Source: Shinella fusca (GTDB lineage Bacteria; Pseudomonadota; Alphaproteobacteria; Rhizobiales; Rhizobiaceae). From it: 64,000 bases of DNA. The DNA lies in contig NZ_JACHIK010000005.1 in NCBI RefSeq assembly GCF_014203155.1, positions 153,780-217,779 of the forward strand, read 5' to 3'. Positions 38,779 to 47,286 of the stretch are shown here, in pieces (positions within the stretch are counted from its first letter, which is position 1; each line of letters starts with the position of its first letter). The notes under the pieces are model-generated. The model was not told the origin of the DNA and did no database searches. It saw only the letters and a list, made by a program, of their open reading frames with translations. A program made the position numbers and the translations under genes.

Positions 38779-40164
38779 TCAATACGTCGCACCGCCGCGT
38801 TGATCACCACTGGCTTGCCTTATATCCGCGATATTACGCAGCCGCTCGGCAAGGCTAACGACGCTTCCGGCGCATCTGGATGTCTTGCTGACAGCGATCG
38901 CACCCGCAGGAATGTTGCCAACGCCCGGTCGCTGCAAGAGGCTGCTTTTGCTGGCATCAGTCCAGTTAGTATCCTGTACAATATTATTATACACAATAAG
39001 CGTTACGCCATTCCCCACATCGAAGATATCCGCATTACTCCTCGAAACACTGCGATTGTCTTCGACAACGAAAATCCCATTCATATCCGATACAACGTGA
39101 CTTACTTTCATTTCATTAATATGGTGTCGAGTACCAGAACGGTCAGGCATCGCATTTGTCGATTTCTTACCGTCTTCAATCTCTTCACCAATTGAAATGC
39201 TCGAAGACATGACACGTTGAACACCGCTAGCCGATTTGTCTTTGGCTTGCCCGATAACAACGCGAAGCGATTGAAAGCCGGATCGCTCCAGACATAGCCA
39301 GTCCACATATGCGCGGATATCTTCGGCTGGCCACCAATTGCGTTCGGTTGGCTTTGCCTCATCGGCTTGTTCTGCCTCAATGAAGTCCTGAGCATCTGGC
39401 CGCTTGTAGTCGCACTCGATGCGGAATTTCAGGCAATAGCGGACGATATTCTGAATATTGTCGCCGGCATCGCGATATGCGCGAAATGGCTGGATATCCA
39501 CCTGATATTTTGCCGTGTGGGTTTCCTTGCGCAAGACGCTGGCGATTTCTTCCGTGGTCAATCCGCCCTTGCGGACAATTGCATGAAGATGCGGACGCCA
39601 GATTGTTTTATCCGGGGCTTCCATTAGCGGAAAGCCCAATGCATCCAAGGCAATTCGCGTGTTTCGCCCGCACGTCTCGAAATCGCCAAAGCTCATGCGG
39701 TCGATTTCCCACCAACCTAACAAATGAAAATCATCCCAGCGATGATCTTTCTTGCGCTGGCGATCTATAAACGTGCGAAGACGGCGTTTTTCATTCTCCA
39801 CGAGGTCAGTCATGCCGGCGAAGTCCAGTTGCGGCGGCAGCAGGATCGTTGCGAAGGCAAGCTCCTCGTTCGCTGCATCGCAAAATATCTTCTTGATGGC
39901 CTTTCCCGTTTGCACTGCGCGTTCCCGCATGTGGCAACGCGGGCAAAGCGGGACACCGCAATAATCGATATTGCCGTAATCATCGACCTCGCCACAGGTT
40001 TCCATCCAGCGTCGGGCCAGATGGTTCGCCGGAAGTGCCGCTTTCACATATTGGCGTTGAGCTTCGTTGGCCTTTGTCAGATATTTCATTTGGCGGCGTT
40101 CGTGACGGGTGAAGACACCCTTCGTCATCATATCCGCCTGTAGCTGTTCCATCCTTGTCTTCAT
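38779..40164 (-). CDS. Putative HUH-type replication initiator (Rep)
   Basis: 461 residues. Residues ~60-80 hold a zinc-type cluster (YCGVPLCPRCHMRER). Then come HUH motif 2 (WRPHLHAIVRKG) and motif 3, YxxK (NIVRYCLKF), with the Tyr that would nick DNA. This order (Zn cluster, HUH, YxxK) is that of rolling-circle Rep proteins of small plasmids and integrative elements. The C-terminal ~130 residues are Ser/Asp-rich with no recognised domain. It probably starts circular replication of the excised island. The neighbouring divergent HTH-like gene may regulate it. No Walker motif is present. Confidence 0.7.
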   Translation of the reverse strand: MKTRMEQLQADMMTKGVFTRHERRQMKYLTKANEAQRQYVKAALPANHLARRWMETCGEVDDYGNIDYCGVPLCPRCHMRERAVQTGKAIKKIFCDAANEELAFATILLPPQLDFAGMTDLVENEKRRLRTFIDRQRKKDHRWDDFHLLGWWEIDRMSFGDFETCGRNTRIALDALGFPLMEAPDKTIWRPHLHAIVRKGGLTTEEIASVLRKETHTAKYQVDIQPFRAYRDAGDNIQNIVRYCLKFRIECDYKRPDAQDFIEAEQADEAKPTERNWWPAEDIRAYVDWLCLERSGFQSLRVVIGQAKDKSASGVQRVMSSSISIGEEIEDGKKSTNAMPDRSGTRHHINEMKVSHVVSDMNGIFVVEDNRSVSRSNADIFDVGNGVTLIVYNNIVQDTNWTDASKSSLLQRPGVGNIPAGAIAVSKTSRCAGSVVSLAERLRNIADIRQASGDQRGGATY

Positions 40165-40260
40165 TGAAAATCCCCCGCTGAAATAACGTGCTATTTATCC
40201 AGCACCATTTTAGCGCCGTGCCTTCTTGGAAATAAATATTTGTTTCAAGGAGATAGCAGA

Positions 40261-40554
40261 ATGAAAATCAAAGACATCTACGAGGCATTGCGGGCGGATG
40301 GGTTGACCAGTTCGCAGATGGAGTTCTCGCGAATATGGCTCGGACGTAGCCCACGTTATTATTCGCACCTCATCGCCGTCGACCGAGAGCCGGGGCTTGC
40401 CACGCTTTGCGGAATTTCATGGCGGCTGAAGCGAATGCGCTTGGACAACTACCCGGCGCTGCTAGATTTCCAGCAGAAACTCGCCAGCGAAATCGAGCGC
40501 CGGGCAATAACCGATGTCCGCCGTTCCGGTCTACGAAGCCAGCGCTCTGTATAG
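40261..40554 (+). CDS. Small HTH-like protein
   Basis: 97 residues from ATG 40261 (MKIKDIYEALRADGLTSSQ) with AAGGAG 9 bases upstream. The segment SSQMEFSRIWLGRSPRYYSHL reads like a helix-turn-helix of a small DNA-binding protein. It is divergent from the Rep gene, where a copy-number or excision regulator would sit. It has no cysteine cluster or membrane helix. The family name is not certain (resembles DUF6626-type proteins). Confidence 0.6.
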   Translation: MKIKDIYEALRADGLTSSQMEFSRIWLGRSPRYYSHLIAVDREPGLATLCGISWRLKRMRLDNYPALLDFQQKLASEIERRAITDVRRSGLRSQRSV

Positions 40555-40616
40555 ACTTGCTTCGCCAGGCAGTTTTTCTGCGATCTCGGTCGAGACTTCG
40601 CAGCCGAAACGTCTAG

Positions 40617-41084
40617 TCATACAAAGTTATCCAAACATGGAATTTCGTCGGATCCATGGTAATGTAACTTCCAGTACATCGCTCGTGCCTGCCAATTATC
40701 CATGTTTTGATAAAATTCAGCTATAATGAAGCGTATGTTTGAAAATCCAGATTCCAAGTCAACCGTTGTTATGCTCGGCCCAAATTTCGTAAAATCCCTT
40801 AGCCAGGAATTTTCCTTCATTCGCTTAACGACACTGGCCTGATAGTAAAAGCGATAATCTGACTGATCGCCAACAGCGAGATCATAGCCAATATCCTCAA
40901 AAACTTCCTTTGTATCCGCAGGCCCTAACATCTGGAATGATTTCAGTATCGGGGTCTTGTGCGAGAAGATCCTCTTGCCGGCTACATATTTTTTCACAAT
41001 GACGTCGACGCTATGACAAAGCATTGCATTCGTAATTGCGCGATGCATTGTGCCGAGATCGGTGGGCTTACTGAAATAGGTCAT
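40617..41084 (-). CDS. Hypothetical island protein
   Basis: 155 residues from the ATG at 41082-41084, chosen because GAAGGAA precedes it by ~6 bases; an ATG 14 codons upstream is the alternative. Sequence features: MTYFSKPTDLGTMHRAITNAM, a C-terminal aromatic-rich stretch (FYQNMDNWQARAMYWKLHYHG). Soluble. No family recognised. AT-rich compared with the flanks. Confidence 0.55.
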   Translation of the reverse strand: MTYFSKPTDLGTMHRAITNAMLCHSVDVIVKKYVAGKRIFSHKTPILKSFQMLGPADTKEVFEDIGYDLAVGDQSDYRFYYQASVVKRMKENSWLRDFTKFGPSITTVDLESGFSNIRFIIAEFYQNMDNWQARAMYWKLHYHGSDEIPCLDNFV

Positions 41085-41319
41085 ATCGATTTCCTTCGTG
41101 TGCGGCGGCATGCCAACAAACGTCATGTTCTCATTTCGCTGGATGATTAGGCTCGAAAGCGTAGCGACCTATCGTTAAAAAGCTCTCTCCTCGAAGGCCC
41201 CGGCTTCCTCGATCCGAGACCCGGAAATTCGTCGGCATCGGTCTTTAACGTTTGGCCAAGGGCTACCCAATACAATCACCGCGTTTAACTACCGCATCTT
41301 TCCGTATCAGGAATTTCCC

Positions 41320-42339
41320 ATGAACGCGCATATCTCATCCGGCAAGGCAGCGATTGTTGCCGCGCTGGCAATCTCCACAGTCTCCATCGCCTCGCCCGCC
41401 TATTCCCTTGATAAAGTCCGTTTCGGCACCGATTGGCTCGCTGAGGCCGATCACGGCGGTTTCTATCAGGCCGTCGCTGACGGCACCTACGCCAAATACG
41501 GCCTCGATGTTGAAATCCAACAGGGTGGTCCCGGCGCACAGAACCGCGCCCTTCTCCTAACCGGCAAGCTCGACTTCTATCTGGGCACCCAGCAGGAACA
41601 GCTTGTCGGCATCGAGCAAGGCATTCCCTTGGTTGATGTCGCGGCGTTTTATCAAAAGAACGCACAGGTCATTTTGGCCCACCCGGGCAGCGGCGTTGAG
41701 AAATTCGAAGACCTGGCCAAGCTCGAAACGATTTTCATGACGCAGGGTGGCTTTGGCGCTTATTTCGAGTGGATGAAGGCCAATTTCGGTGGCTTCCGTG
41801 ATGAGCAGTACAGGCCCTACACTTTCAGCCCTGCGCCGTTTCTCGCAGATAGGAACTCCGCTCAACAGGGCCTGATTACCGCTGAACCATACGAGATCCA
41901 GAAGCAGACCGGCACGGAACCCGAGATTTTCCTACTCGCCGATAGCGGCTACAAGCCCTATGCGACCATGATCACCGTGCAGCAAAACCTCATCGACACC
42001 AACCCCGATCTCGTGCAACGGTTTGTCGATGCCTCAATTGAGGGCTGGTACAACTACCTGTACGGGGACAATGCAGCCGCCAATGCGCTGATTAAAGCGA
42101 CCAACCCCGAGATGACGGATGGCCAGATCGAATACGCCATCGACAAGATGAAGCACTACGGGATCGTGGATAGCGGCGATGCGCTCGACAAGGGAATCGG
42201 CTGCATGACTGCCGATCGCTACAAGCAGCTCGCCGAAGAACTGGTGAAGGTGAAGCTGCTCAAGGCCGACACCGATTATACTAAGGCATTCGATGCACGC
42301 TTTTCCTGCAAGGGCGTCGGACTGAATTTGAAGAAATAG
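41320..42339 (+). CDS. ABC transporter substrate-binding protein (SsuA/THI5-like)
   Basis: 339 residues. A signal peptide (~residues 1-29, ending SPAYS) precedes an NMT1/SsuA-type fold: VRFGTDWLAEADHGGFYQAVADGTYAKYGLDVEI, GPGAQNRALLLTGKLDFYLG. Such proteins bind sulfonates, nitrate, taurine or pyrimidine precursors; the ligand is not readable here. No ATPase is in the island; an SsuC-type permease lies 5 kb away on the other strand, so the transporter is incomplete or scrambled. GC is higher than neighbouring island genes. Confidence 0.82.
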   Translation: MNAHISSGKAAIVAALAISTVSIASPAYSLDKVRFGTDWLAEADHGGFYQAVADGTYAKYGLDVEIQQGGPGAQNRALLLTGKLDFYLGTQQEQLVGIEQGIPLVDVAAFYQKNAQVILAHPGSGVEKFEDLAKLETIFMTQGGFGAYFEWMKANFGGFRDEQYRPYTFSPAPFLADRNSAQQGLITAEPYEIQKQTGTEPEIFLLADSGYKPYATMITVQQNLIDTNPDLVQRFVDASIEGWYNYLYGDNAAANALIKATNPEMTDGQIEYAIDKMKHYGIVDSGDALDKGIGCMTADRYKQLAEELVKVKLLKADTDYTKAFDARFSCKGVGLNLKK

Positions 42340-42354
42340 ATTGCCTGTGAATCA

Positions 42355-42378
42355 GCGTCGGGACCGATGGCCCGACGC
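42355..42378. terminator. Hairpin after the SBP gene
   Basis: 8-bp stem GCGTCGGG / CCCGACGC with an 8-base loop, between the convergent SBP and TGT-like genes. No T-run follows. Confidence 0.55.
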
Positions 42379-42401
42379 CATTTAAGCACCAGCAGCGGCG
42401 A

Positions 42402-43751
42402 TCAAGCCGCTGCCATCGTATCGAGAAACGATTGCCATTGCGTCGTCTTCGATTGCGGGTCAGCCCAAATATCCTCGATAGCGAAGCGAAGCCCTTTCAG
42501 GATGACGGGAATATCGTTCTCGTATTCCTCGGGATTATCGAAAATCCTGTTCACCTGCTTGAACACACGCAGATAGGCTTCGGCGTTGTGGTTCATGAGG
42601 ATCATAATGCTATCATTGTCGAGATCGGACGAACCGTTCGACCCGACGCAGATTTCATTGACCTTCACACGTGCGCCGACCGTCGTTGACGCAGGGATCG
42701 CGTAGAGGGTCTGTTCGTCTTGCATGGCTTTACTGCCCCGCTTTGCCCTCGGGCGACGTTGTGCAATTTCCCATGCAAGCTCATTAAGAGTGCGGGTATC
42801 CAAGGGGCTTCCTTCTTTCGGCATGGACACCGTCGAGAACGTCCATCCGGTCTTATCCAGCCGGTGGGTCATCAGCGCCTGAAACTTCGCAGCGGAAATA
42901 AACGGGCCTGCCGTGTCGAACGTGATCTGGAGATCGGGATTGATTTCGGTCACGCAGCGTTGCAGCGCGTTGAACAGGTAGGCGATAGAGGGCGTGGAAA
43001 TGCCCAATATGTGTATCCACTTCGCTGTCTGCAGCAGGCCATCGTTGCGCATGTCGTGAAGGCGGTTGAGCAGCAACGAAAAGGAGTTCTGGTGAGCACC
43101 TGCAAATGCCCAGCCTTCGAGGCCATAACCCTTCACGGCCTCATACCATGCTTTGCTTTCCGCCTCGTTGCGCCCTTGAAGGACGTTGAGCAGTTCCGTT
43201 GCCCCAGACTTTCTGTTTTGCACGAAATAATCGAGGTTGAGCAAAGACTGTTTCAAGCAGGCATTGAAATCCAGTGACAGGCCGTTTGCCGCGCACATCG
43301 CATCGAGATTGTGACCTTCGGCTATTAGCCGTTCGGCATGCATGGCGACATTGCCGGGCGTGATGCCGCCGGTTGGGAAGTCCAGCGACATCGAATAGTC
43401 GGAATGTGTTTCCAGCCAGCGCAACATGCGCTCGCATGTCGGATCGCCAGTGAACTTGATCCTGTTGCCCTGTATCTGGAAACCGCCGCTGTCACCGATT
43501 ACCGTGGTCGCATTCCGGTCGCGCAGCTTGACAATGTTGTCTTCGAGTGCCGAGTTCGCCGTCTTTGCAGCCTGACCCGCGCTGTACAGCGCATAGGGGT
43601 AGTGAAACAGACCGCTTTTCGGATCGAGAAAGTTCAGGTCGGTTTCCAGAAACGCAAAGCGCCGTTTGAGGTGCTGCGAATATCCGAGCTTCGCGAATTC
43701 CTGACTTATTGCGGGGGTGTAGATGGCATATTTTGAGGGCTTGTTAAACAT
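42402..43751 (-). CDS. TGT-like base-exchange enzyme (DpdA-like)
   Basis: 449 residues from the ATG at 43749-43751 (MFNKPSKYAIYTPAISQEF). It resembles tRNA-guanine transglycosylase: VIGDSGGFQIQG matches the substrate-recognition Asp/GGFQ motif, YSMSLDFPTGG the second Asp, EGWAFAGAHQ the glycine loop, HILGISTPS, and ITFDTAGPF the expected nucleophilic Asp region. The C-terminal zinc site of tRNA-acting TGT (CxCxxC) is missing. DpdA, the phage and genomic-island paralogue that puts 7-deazaguanine into DNA, also diverges like this. No preQ0 synthesis genes are nearby, so host precursor would be needed. It is divergent from a large glycosyltransferase-domain gene. Confidence 0.7.
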   Translation of the reverse strand: MFNKPSKYAIYTPAISQEFAKLGYSQHLKRRFAFLETDLNFLDPKSGLFHYPYALYSAGQAAKTANSALEDNIVKLRDRNATTVIGDSGGFQIQGNRIKFTGDPTCERMLRWLETHSDYSMSLDFPTGGITPGNVAMHAERLIAEGHNLDAMCAANGLSLDFNACLKQSLLNLDYFVQNRKSGATELLNVLQGRNEAESKAWYEAVKGYGLEGWAFAGAHQNSFSLLLNRLHDMRNDGLLQTAKWIHILGISTPSIAYLFNALQRCVTEINPDLQITFDTAGPFISAAKFQALMTHRLDKTGWTFSTVSMPKEGSPLDTRTLNELAWEIAQRRPRAKRGSKAMQDEQTLYAIPASTTVGARVKVNEICVGSNGSSDLDNDSIMILMNHNAEAYLRVFKQVNRIFDNPEEYENDIPVILKGLRFAIEDIWADPQSKTTQWQSFLDTMAAA

Positions 43752-43849
43752 GTCGTCCGTCAAAGATTTTTCGCATTGGGATCGTCTGCAAATTTTAAGG
43801 ATTGCTCGGTCTGATTGCGCCACGTTGAATAAAATGCGTGAGGCATCCA

Positions 43850-46480
43850 GTGGGAATAGCGGTTAAAAAACAAACAATTCGCGACCAAAATTATTACGAA
43901 GCACAGTTCGCCACGATCAAAAGTGCAGCCAGCGCATTCGAGCAGCACGAGAGCAAGACAGAAAACCTGCTGCATGTCGCGTTGGACAAGATTTTCGAAT
44001 TCGGCGAAAGCATCCGCCAAGACCCGCAGGCATTCGAAAGCTTCCTGAACGATCACGGAAAAGCCTCCAACAAGGTGACGAAGGCCAATCCTTATAATGC
44101 CCTTGTCGATCTGGCCTTCTCCGACAAGCGGAGCAAATCGTGGCGCAGTCAGATGAGCAATGTTCTCGCCCTCGCGGCGGAAACAATCGGCGATCAGCAA
44201 TTTGTCGATTGGCTCGGCAGCAACGGCGGGGTGTCGGGCTGTTACATTCTCGCCGTCCAGCACTTTGCGCGACCGGCGACAGCCAAGGCCGAAAAGCTCC
44301 GCTCTATTCGGTTGAGTACGATATCGGAAGAATTGAAGCGTAAGCCGATTGTAAAAACCGCTTTGCCGGGTGTCAGCCTGCCGGATGGTTTTCATCGGTC
44401 GATGCTGTTTTCGCAGGGTGGCCAAACTTTCCTTGTCGATATCAGGGAAGGCGATAGCGACGCGACACTCGAAAAGTACCTGCTGGAAGCGATAGGCGAC
44501 AGGGCCGTCACAACTCATCCGCTTGCTGACAAGCCGCTGTTTTCTGTGTATCGCGCCATCGATCTGATTTCCGGCACCTGCAAACCGTCATCGGCAGGTC
44601 AGTCGCAATGCATTGCCATCTGGAACGAGGATGCCGAAGACGGCCCTGTTACAAAACTCCGCTTTCTTTCCGAAGCTTACAGCTTCACCCATGCCACGGT
44701 CACGCTGGCCCATGCGCTTCCCGAATTGAACGGCAAGGGACAATTCATTCTCGATCTGGCTGATGCCGATATCTTCCGGCAGCAGTTTCAGCAGGATACC
44801 GAATGGGCGATCAGCGAAGACAATGGCGCACTGGTTTTGGCTGACAATGCCAAATCCCCCACCCGACTGACATTGTCCCCGGTATCTGACTACGCAGATA
44901 GAAAGCTTCGGCAGGGTCGCAAACTCGGATTGCGCACACGGCATTTCACGATGTCGCTGGACGCGATGCAGCGCGATAGCAAGAATCTCGATATCGCGAT
45001 GACCCTGTTTCAGAAGGCGAACGCGCAAAGGACGACGCCGATTTCGCGCCCCAAGCGATTCCAATGGGTGTTTAACGGCAAGCATATCGAACTCGGCTTC
45101 GAACAGACGTCCGGCATGATGAACACCAACTATCCGTCGGTTGCATTCAAGGACACGACGAGCACGTTGCCCCAAAACGAGCTTTTGCTCGCCGATGCGC
45201 AGGCTGTCTGGAATTCGTTCCTCGCCTATGGTGAAGATATTGGCGGGTACATCGCGCATGGCGAAGTCGAAGATGCTGCATTCTGCATCGAGCATACCTT
45301 CGTCAATGGCGATACCGTCGATTACAGATCGCCGTTGATCATCGGCAGGAAGATGGACCCGACGCAGATTTGCGAACCGTTCGCTCCGGCAACCATACCA
45401 ACGCCGCCTGCACCGCAAACGCCGACTCAGGGGTCGATGGGTTCCAATAGAACAGGAAAATCCGGCGGCTCTTCGCGTTCGGGCACCGCGAAAACGGCAT
45501 CGGTCCCTGCAAGCACTGCTACAGCCGTTCCCAATTCTCGCCCCCGAAACTATAAGTTGATCGAAAAGAACAGGCGGCAAAAAACAACGTTTCCGGCCGC
45601 GCCGTCCTCCAGCAGACGCGCATTCGGTGCCTTCATCACGAGCTTCTTGCCTAACGACGTCGAACATCGAGCCGACAGGAAGTTCGATTTTGAATGGCAA
45701 CTCGAATGGTGGCGCCGCATGACGGATATTCCGGTTCATGTCGTGGCGTCCAATTGGACCGACGAGGAAGTTGCCGCCAGCAAGGAGCTTGGTCTGCTTG
45801 CCAGACATGGCGGCGGCATTACGCGCGTCGGTGCTCGCATCCTGATCGAAAACCGCATCGATTGCCTCAAACACCTATATGCCAGCGATTTCGATTGGGG
45901 CATCATCATGGATGACGATGCAGTGCTGATGCAGGCCGAAACCCATAACAGCAGCTACCGTCTGTTTGCGGAAATGGCAGCGAACGGGAAAGATGTCTAC
46001 GATGGCGTTGATGTTTTTGCCCCGATCTATGGGAGGAAGGTTCCTTTCAGCAAGGAGCTTAATGCCCCCGGAAATCCGTACGCGAACAATCACGTCTTCA
46101 AGAAGAGCACGGACTTGAAAGGCAGCATGATTGTTGTACGCAACTTTGAAAAAGAGGGGCGGAAACCGCTGCTCCCTGATCCGAGCTTCCGCACACATGG
46201 CGAAGACACCTATGTCGTGCTGCAAGCCGTCTCACTCGGCTACTCAACCATGACCTCGTGGAATATGGTTCTGGAAGAGCTTTCAGGCGAAAGCACGTTC
46301 GCAAACGGTGACGATGACCGGACGGAAAAGATGCGCGAGGGACATGAACAGCTCGTCGCGAAATTCGGTCAGTTTGGTTTGCGCATGAAGGCCGGTTCCC
46401 ATTCCCTCGACAAAAGGGACTTCGAGACCGCCTGCTGGCGCGACAAGCCGAAACGGATCGAGGTCGCCAAGCCCCTATAG
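43850..46480 (+). CDS. Large protein with C-terminal glycosyltransferase-like domain
   Basis: 876 residues from a GTG at 43850, with GAGG 6 bases before; a GTG at 43838 is the alternative. Residues ~1-500 are of unrecognised family (helical start, then mixed). A Pro/Ser/Thr linker (~515-560) follows. The C-terminal ~280 residues look like a GT-A glycosyltransferase: FGAFITSFLPNDVEHR, then FDWGIIMDDDAVLMQ (DxD-type motif), LKGSMIVVRNF, and a late acidic GEDTYVVLQAVSLGYS. No signal peptide or membrane helix. It is divergent from the TGT-like gene with ~98 bases between starts, so they probably share regulation. Its acceptor could be the base made by the TGT-like enzyme. Confidence 0.65.
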   Translation: MGIAVKKQTIRDQNYYEAQFATIKSAASAFEQHESKTENLLHVALDKIFEFGESIRQDPQAFESFLNDHGKASNKVTKANPYNALVDLAFSDKRSKSWRSQMSNVLALAAETIGDQQFVDWLGSNGGVSGCYILAVQHFARPATAKAEKLRSIRLSTISEELKRKPIVKTALPGVSLPDGFHRSMLFSQGGQTFLVDIREGDSDATLEKYLLEAIGDRAVTTHPLADKPLFSVYRAIDLISGTCKPSSAGQSQCIAIWNEDAEDGPVTKLRFLSEAYSFTHATVTLAHALPELNGKGQFILDLADADIFRQQFQQDTEWAISEDNGALVLADNAKSPTRLTLSPVSDYADRKLRQGRKLGLRTRHFTMSLDAMQRDSKNLDIAMTLFQKANAQRTTPISRPKRFQWVFNGKHIELGFEQTSGMMNTNYPSVAFKDTTSTLPQNELLLADAQAVWNSFLAYGEDIGGYIAHGEVEDAAFCIEHTFVNGDTVDYRSPLIIGRKMDPTQICEPFAPATIPTPPAPQTPTQGSMGSNRTGKSGGSSRSGTAKTASVPASTATAVPNSRPRNYKLIEKNRRQKTTFPAAPSSSRRAFGAFITSFLPNDVEHRADRKFDFEWQLEWWRRMTDIPVHVVASNWTDEEVAASKELGLLARHGGGITRVGARILIENRIDCLKHLYASDFDWGIIMDDDAVLMQAETHNSSYRLFAEMAANGKDVYDGVDVFAPIYGRKVPFSKELNAPGNPYANNHVFKKSTDLKGSMIVVRNFEKEGRKPLLPDPSFRTHGEDTYVVLQAVSLGYSTMTSWNMVLEELSGESTFANGDDDRTEKMREGHEQLVAKFGQFGLRMKAGSHSLDKRDFETACWRDKPKRIEVAKPL

Positions 46481-46490
46481 TGTTCCTCAG

Positions 46491-46513
46491 AAAAGTTCGT
46501 TGAGCGAACTTTT
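46491..46513. terminator. Palindromic hairpin, copy 2
   Basis: Stem AAAAGTTCG / CGAACTTTT with loop TTGAG, between the stops of the glycosyltransferase-like gene and the small recombinase. It matches the copy at 38755-38777 in both arms; only the loop differs at two positions. Confidence 0.65.
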
Positions 46514-46535
46514 GCCATGCCGGATTGGGCGGCGG

Positions 46536-47105
46536 TCAAAGCAAATCGACTGCCGCCTTCATCATTTCGTCGCGGACATCAATGTAGCGCTGCGTCGTGG
46601 TCAGGTTCCGATGACCCGCCAGCGTCATGATGACCTTCGGGCTGACACCGGAATGCGCAAGTCGTGTGATAAACCAGCGGCGACCGCTGTGCGAGGTGGC
46701 GCCATCGAGGCCGGCGCTCTTATATAATTGCCCCATCAACTGGCAGAGCGTGTTTGCGGAAAACGCCGTGCGCTTCTGCGTCAACAGTAGTGGTGCATCG
46801 ACATCCCGATTTTCGCGCCAGTCAGCTCGATGACGCTCGATCTCCCGGCGCAGCTTCTCATTCAAAAACACCACGCGGGCATGACCGCCCTTGGTGATCT
46901 CGGCCCGTAGCCGCAACTGCTCGCGCACCTTGCCCTCGCCGTCAATCACGTCGCGCACGGTCAGCGCGGCAATCTCACCTACGCGCAACCCTGCGAGGTG
47001 CGACAACATCAACGCAAGCCTGTTTCGCCCCGCATGCTTCATCTGTGTCACCACCGCAAGCAGCCGTTTAAATTCGGCATCCGTCAAAACGCGCGCTTGC
47101 TTCAT
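46536..47105 (-). CDS. Short tyrosine recombinase (catalytic domain only)
   Basis: 189 residues. All active-site boxes are present: AGLRVGEIAAL (Arg I), ITKGGHARVV (Lys), SHSGRRWFITRLA (His-x-x-Arg), LAGHRNLTTTQRYID (His/Trp position and the Tyr). The N-terminal core-binding domain of typical integrases is missing, as in other ~190-residue recombinases. It lies beside the AAAAGTTCG palindrome and could act there, or be a second, nested mobile-element integrase. A GAGG site precedes the ATG. Confidence 0.85.
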   Translation of the reverse strand: MKQARVLTDAEFKRLLAVVTQMKHAGRNRLALMLSHLAGLRVGEIAALTVRDVIDGEGKVREQLRLRAEITKGGHARVVFLNEKLRREIERHRADWRENRDVDAPLLLTQKRTAFSANTLCQLMGQLYKSAGLDGATSHSGRRWFITRLAHSGVSPKVIMTLAGHRNLTTTQRYIDVRDEMMKAAVDLL

Positions 47106-47230
47106 CAGAACCTCACAAAAAGCAGCATTTCCATGCCGCTCGTTATGTTGCCGATGAACAGGAAGGGCGAGCGTTGATCGCAGGTGGGAAATTTCTCTGC
47201 GGGATCAAGGCGTCAGCGCCATCCAGAGCA

Positions 47231-47266
47231 CCAAACGTCAGAAAATGTGCGTTTTATGACGTTTGG
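47231..47266. repeat. Inverted repeat between recombinase and permease genes
   Basis: Arms CCAAACGTCAgAAAA and TTTTaTGACGTTTGG (one mismatch) around a 6-base centre. It may be the terminator of the minus-strand permease or a mobile-element end. Confidence 0.5.
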
Positions 47267-47286
47267 CTTCGGAGGCTCCCCAGCGG

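Noticed and set aside
41130..41319. Riboswitch (TPP or similar) upstream of the SBP gene
   Set aside because: No conserved thi-box or other riboswitch core motif could be found in the leader.
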